DNA of 17,798 bases from Prevotellaceae bacterium UBA3646 (GTDB taxonomy: Bacteria > Bacteroidota > Bacteroidia > Bacteroidales > Bacteroidaceae). The notes beneath the pieces are model-generated. The model made no database searches. It was not told the DNA's origin and saw nothing but the letters and a program-made list of their open reading frames with translations. The position numbers and the translations under genes are program-made. This document shows positions 16,548 to 17,798 of this stretch, piece by piece. The stretch covers positions 1 through 17,798 of the forward strand of contig DFKL01000057.1 in the NCBI GenBank assembly GCA_002373535.1, in the 5' to 3' direction. Every line of letters starts with the position of its first letter. The stretch's first letter is position 1.

Positions 16548-17246
16548 CTACTCCCATTGGTCAGGAACGCCAGAGCCTGACTCGTACCATTTTACAAGAT
16601 GCAGGTCAAACTGCAGAGTAGAGTATGCCGGAATAGTTCCCTTTTCAGTAGAACCGTACCCAAGCTTATGAGGTATATAAACCATCCAATGGTCACCCTC
16701 CTTCATATACTGCAAGGCTGTCCTCATTCCTTCTACCATACCATCGATGCTCATCAGGACAGGCCTTGCCGTAGATGGACTATACTCGCCATAGAAAGAC
16801 GTTGAGAACACTTCCTGTACCACGGCTTTCTCACTGCCATTACCGGTATAGTTAAGGGTCGGCATAAGCATTCCACGGAAAGAAATATGCACCGAGTCGC
16901 TATGGGTGGGCATTCCTTTCCTGACAGACTTCTGCAATTCTTCACCTGTCAGCTCGTTACCCAAATCCTTGATACATATCGAGTCCATAATGCCACCTGC
17001 GTCCTCCTGTACCCTGTACAAAGTACGTATTATACGCCACTGGCAATGATCCTCCCATTCATCACCCCACTGAGCTTTCGACTCATCCATGGCGGCATGC
17101 ACCGAATCATTGACAATGCCTTCCCACCACACGGCGTTACGTGCCTGCCAGTCGTAGAACGGATCAAACGTGTCGTCAGACTCATCGCAGGACACAAACA
17201 CAGCACCGGCGACAATGGCAAATATCAGAGTCTTACAAAGTTTCAT
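16548..17246 (-). CDS. FKBP-fold lipoprotein (peptidyl-prolyl isomerase-like)
   Basis: A 232-residue predicted lipoprotein: signal peptide 1-19, lipobox FVSC with C20, then an acidic start DESDDTF that resembles the surface-export signals of Bacteroidota lipoproteins. An unassigned alpha/Trp-rich segment (about 30-110) precedes an FKBP domain (about 115-220) with VHISFRG (119-125), IDGMVEGMRTALQYMKEGD (167-185), YIPHKLGYG (190-198) and STLQFDLHL (209-217). Several residues of the canonical pocket differ: the Tyr near the start is F123, the Asp after the core Phe (F147) is S148, and the base Trp is M170, so isomerase activity is doubtful. The ATG directly abuts the glyS stop (TAGATG), indicating coupled expression. 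It could serve as an envelope chaperone. Confidence 0.85.
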   Translation of the reverse strand: MKLCKTLIFAIVAGAVFVSCDESDDTFDPFYDWQARNAVWWEGIVNDSVHAAMDESKAQWGDEWEDHCQWRIIRTLYRVQEDAGGIMDSICIKDLGNELTGEELQKSVRKGMPTHSDSVHISFRGMLMPTLNYTGNGSEKAVVQEVFSTSFYGEYSPSTARPVLMSIDGMVEGMRTALQYMKEGDHWMVYIPHKLGYGSTEKGTIPAYSTLQFDLHLVKWYESGSGVPDQWE

Positions 17247-17798
17247 CTACAAAAGGTTCTTGAGTAATGACGTGATGCTTACCTTATCCTCGATTATACC
17301 ACGCAGTTCACCTATAGCCACACGACGTTGCTCCATAGTATCACGGTCGCGGAGCGTCACGGTATTATCCTGAAGGGTCTGCTGGTCAACAGTAACACAG
17401 AACGGGCAGCCTATGGCGTCCATACGGCGGTAGCGCTTACCTATCTGGTCCTTTTCCTCGTACTTGCAGTTAAAATGGAAACGCAAATCGTTGATGATTT
17501 CCTTTGCTTTCTCCGGCATGCCGTCCTTCTTTGTCAGAGGGAACACTGCCAGCTTTACAGGAGCGAGTGCCGCCGGCAGGTGCAGGACGGTACGAGTCTG
17601 GCCATCAGCAAGCCGTTCCTCCTCATAGCTATGGCACATAATCGACAGGAACATGCGGTCGACGCCTATCGAAGTCTCGATCACATATGGTGTATAGCTC
17701 TCGTTGCGCTCCGGATCGAAATACTCAATCTTCTTGCCGCTGTACCTGGCATGCTGACTAAGGTCAAAATCCGTACGTGAGTGGATACCCTCCACCTC
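17247..17798 (-). CDS. glyS: Glycyl-tRNA synthetase, C-terminal part (5' end outside window)
   Basis: The reading frame is open from the window edge and ends at TAG 17247-17249, giving the last 183 residues. Visible are the catalytic-domain segment EVEGIHSRTDFDL at the edge, class II motif 3 as PYVIETSIGVDRMF with its arginine, and the anticodon-binding domain from about HLPAALAPVKLAVFPL onward to the C-terminus KVSITSLLKNLL. This is the single-chain (alpha-2, eukaryote-like) GlyRS, the type expected in Bacteroidota, not the alpha2beta2 form; many annotations name it glyS or glyQS. The apparent first residue at 17795 is an internal Val codon, not a start. It abuts the FKBP gene with no gap. 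Confidence 0.96.
   Translation of the reverse strand, partial: EVEGIHSRTDFDLSQHARYSGKKIEYFDPERNESYTPYVIETSIGVDRMFLSIMCHSYEEERLADGQTRTVLHLPAALAPVKLAVFPLTKKDGMPEKAKEIINDLRFHFNCKYEEKDQIGKRYRRMDAIGCPFCVTVDQQTLQDNTVTLRDRDTMEQRRVAIGELRGIIEDKVSITSLLKNLL

Noticed and set aside
16345..16557. Small minus-strand frame of 70 codons across the purH start
   Set aside because: It overlaps purH in another frame and shows no signal peptide or conserved pattern; composition fits a chance frame.
1..17798. Defence island, prophage or mobile element
   Set aside because: All genes are housekeeping or envelope genes in compact co-directional clusters; no integrase, transposase, terminal repeats, tRNA target or compositional break was seen.

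Overview
The window looks like a core-genome segment from a Bacteroidales bacterium (phylum Bacteroidota). The lines of evidence are: a gliding-type lipoprotein GldH beside a RicT/PSP1 protein and holB; the run purH-mreB-mreC-mreD-mrdA-rodA; a long (about 490 residue) RodA; lipoprotein signals; no Shine-Dalgarno sequences; and promoter-like TAnnTTTG elements. The gene content fits a non-gliding gut-type Bacteroidales with moderate GC. Genus cannot be read from the sequence. Coding density is very high, no stretch over 300 bases lacks a gene, and I see no tRNA, rRNA, IS element, phage, CRISPR array or integration scar.

Layout. (1) Bases 1-6172, minus strand: a tight four-gene cluster read as glmM (phosphoglucosamine mutase), nagA (GlcNAc-6-phosphate deacetylase), a voltage-gated potassium-channel-like protein with a C-terminal zinc ribbon, and a secreted M16 zinc peptidase cut by the window edge. 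(2) Bases 6173-6354: divergent intergenic region with candidate promoters for both sides. (3) Bases 6355-10007, plus strand: metF, holB, ricT and gldH, very closely packed; gldH starts inside the end of ricT. (4) Bases 10008-10098: short convergent gap. (5) Bases 10099-17798, minus strand: glyS (partial), an FKBP-fold lipoprotein, a short PurH homologue with only the IMP cyclohydrolase domain, then the elongasome genes mreB, mreC, mreD, mrdA (PBP2) and rodA.

How they work together. NagA yields glucosamine-6-phosphate, the substrate GlmM turns into glucosamine-1-phosphate for UDP-GlcNAc, so cluster 1 joins amino-sugar salvage to wall-precursor supply. Cluster 5 holds the machine that uses such precursors: MreB filaments, the MreC/MreD scaffold, the RodA glycosyltransferase and the PBP2 transpeptidase. 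The plus-strand cluster mixes one-carbon metabolism, the replication clamp loader, an iron-sulfur/PSP1 regulator and an envelope lipoprotein.

I do not see a convincing undescribed multi-gene system. The points most worth checking are the PurH homologue that ends cleanly after its first domain, the channel with a zinc ribbon placed between amino-sugar genes and a peptidase, the FKBP lipoprotein with substituted active-site residues, the Cys/His cluster in PBP2, and the ricT/gldH overlap.
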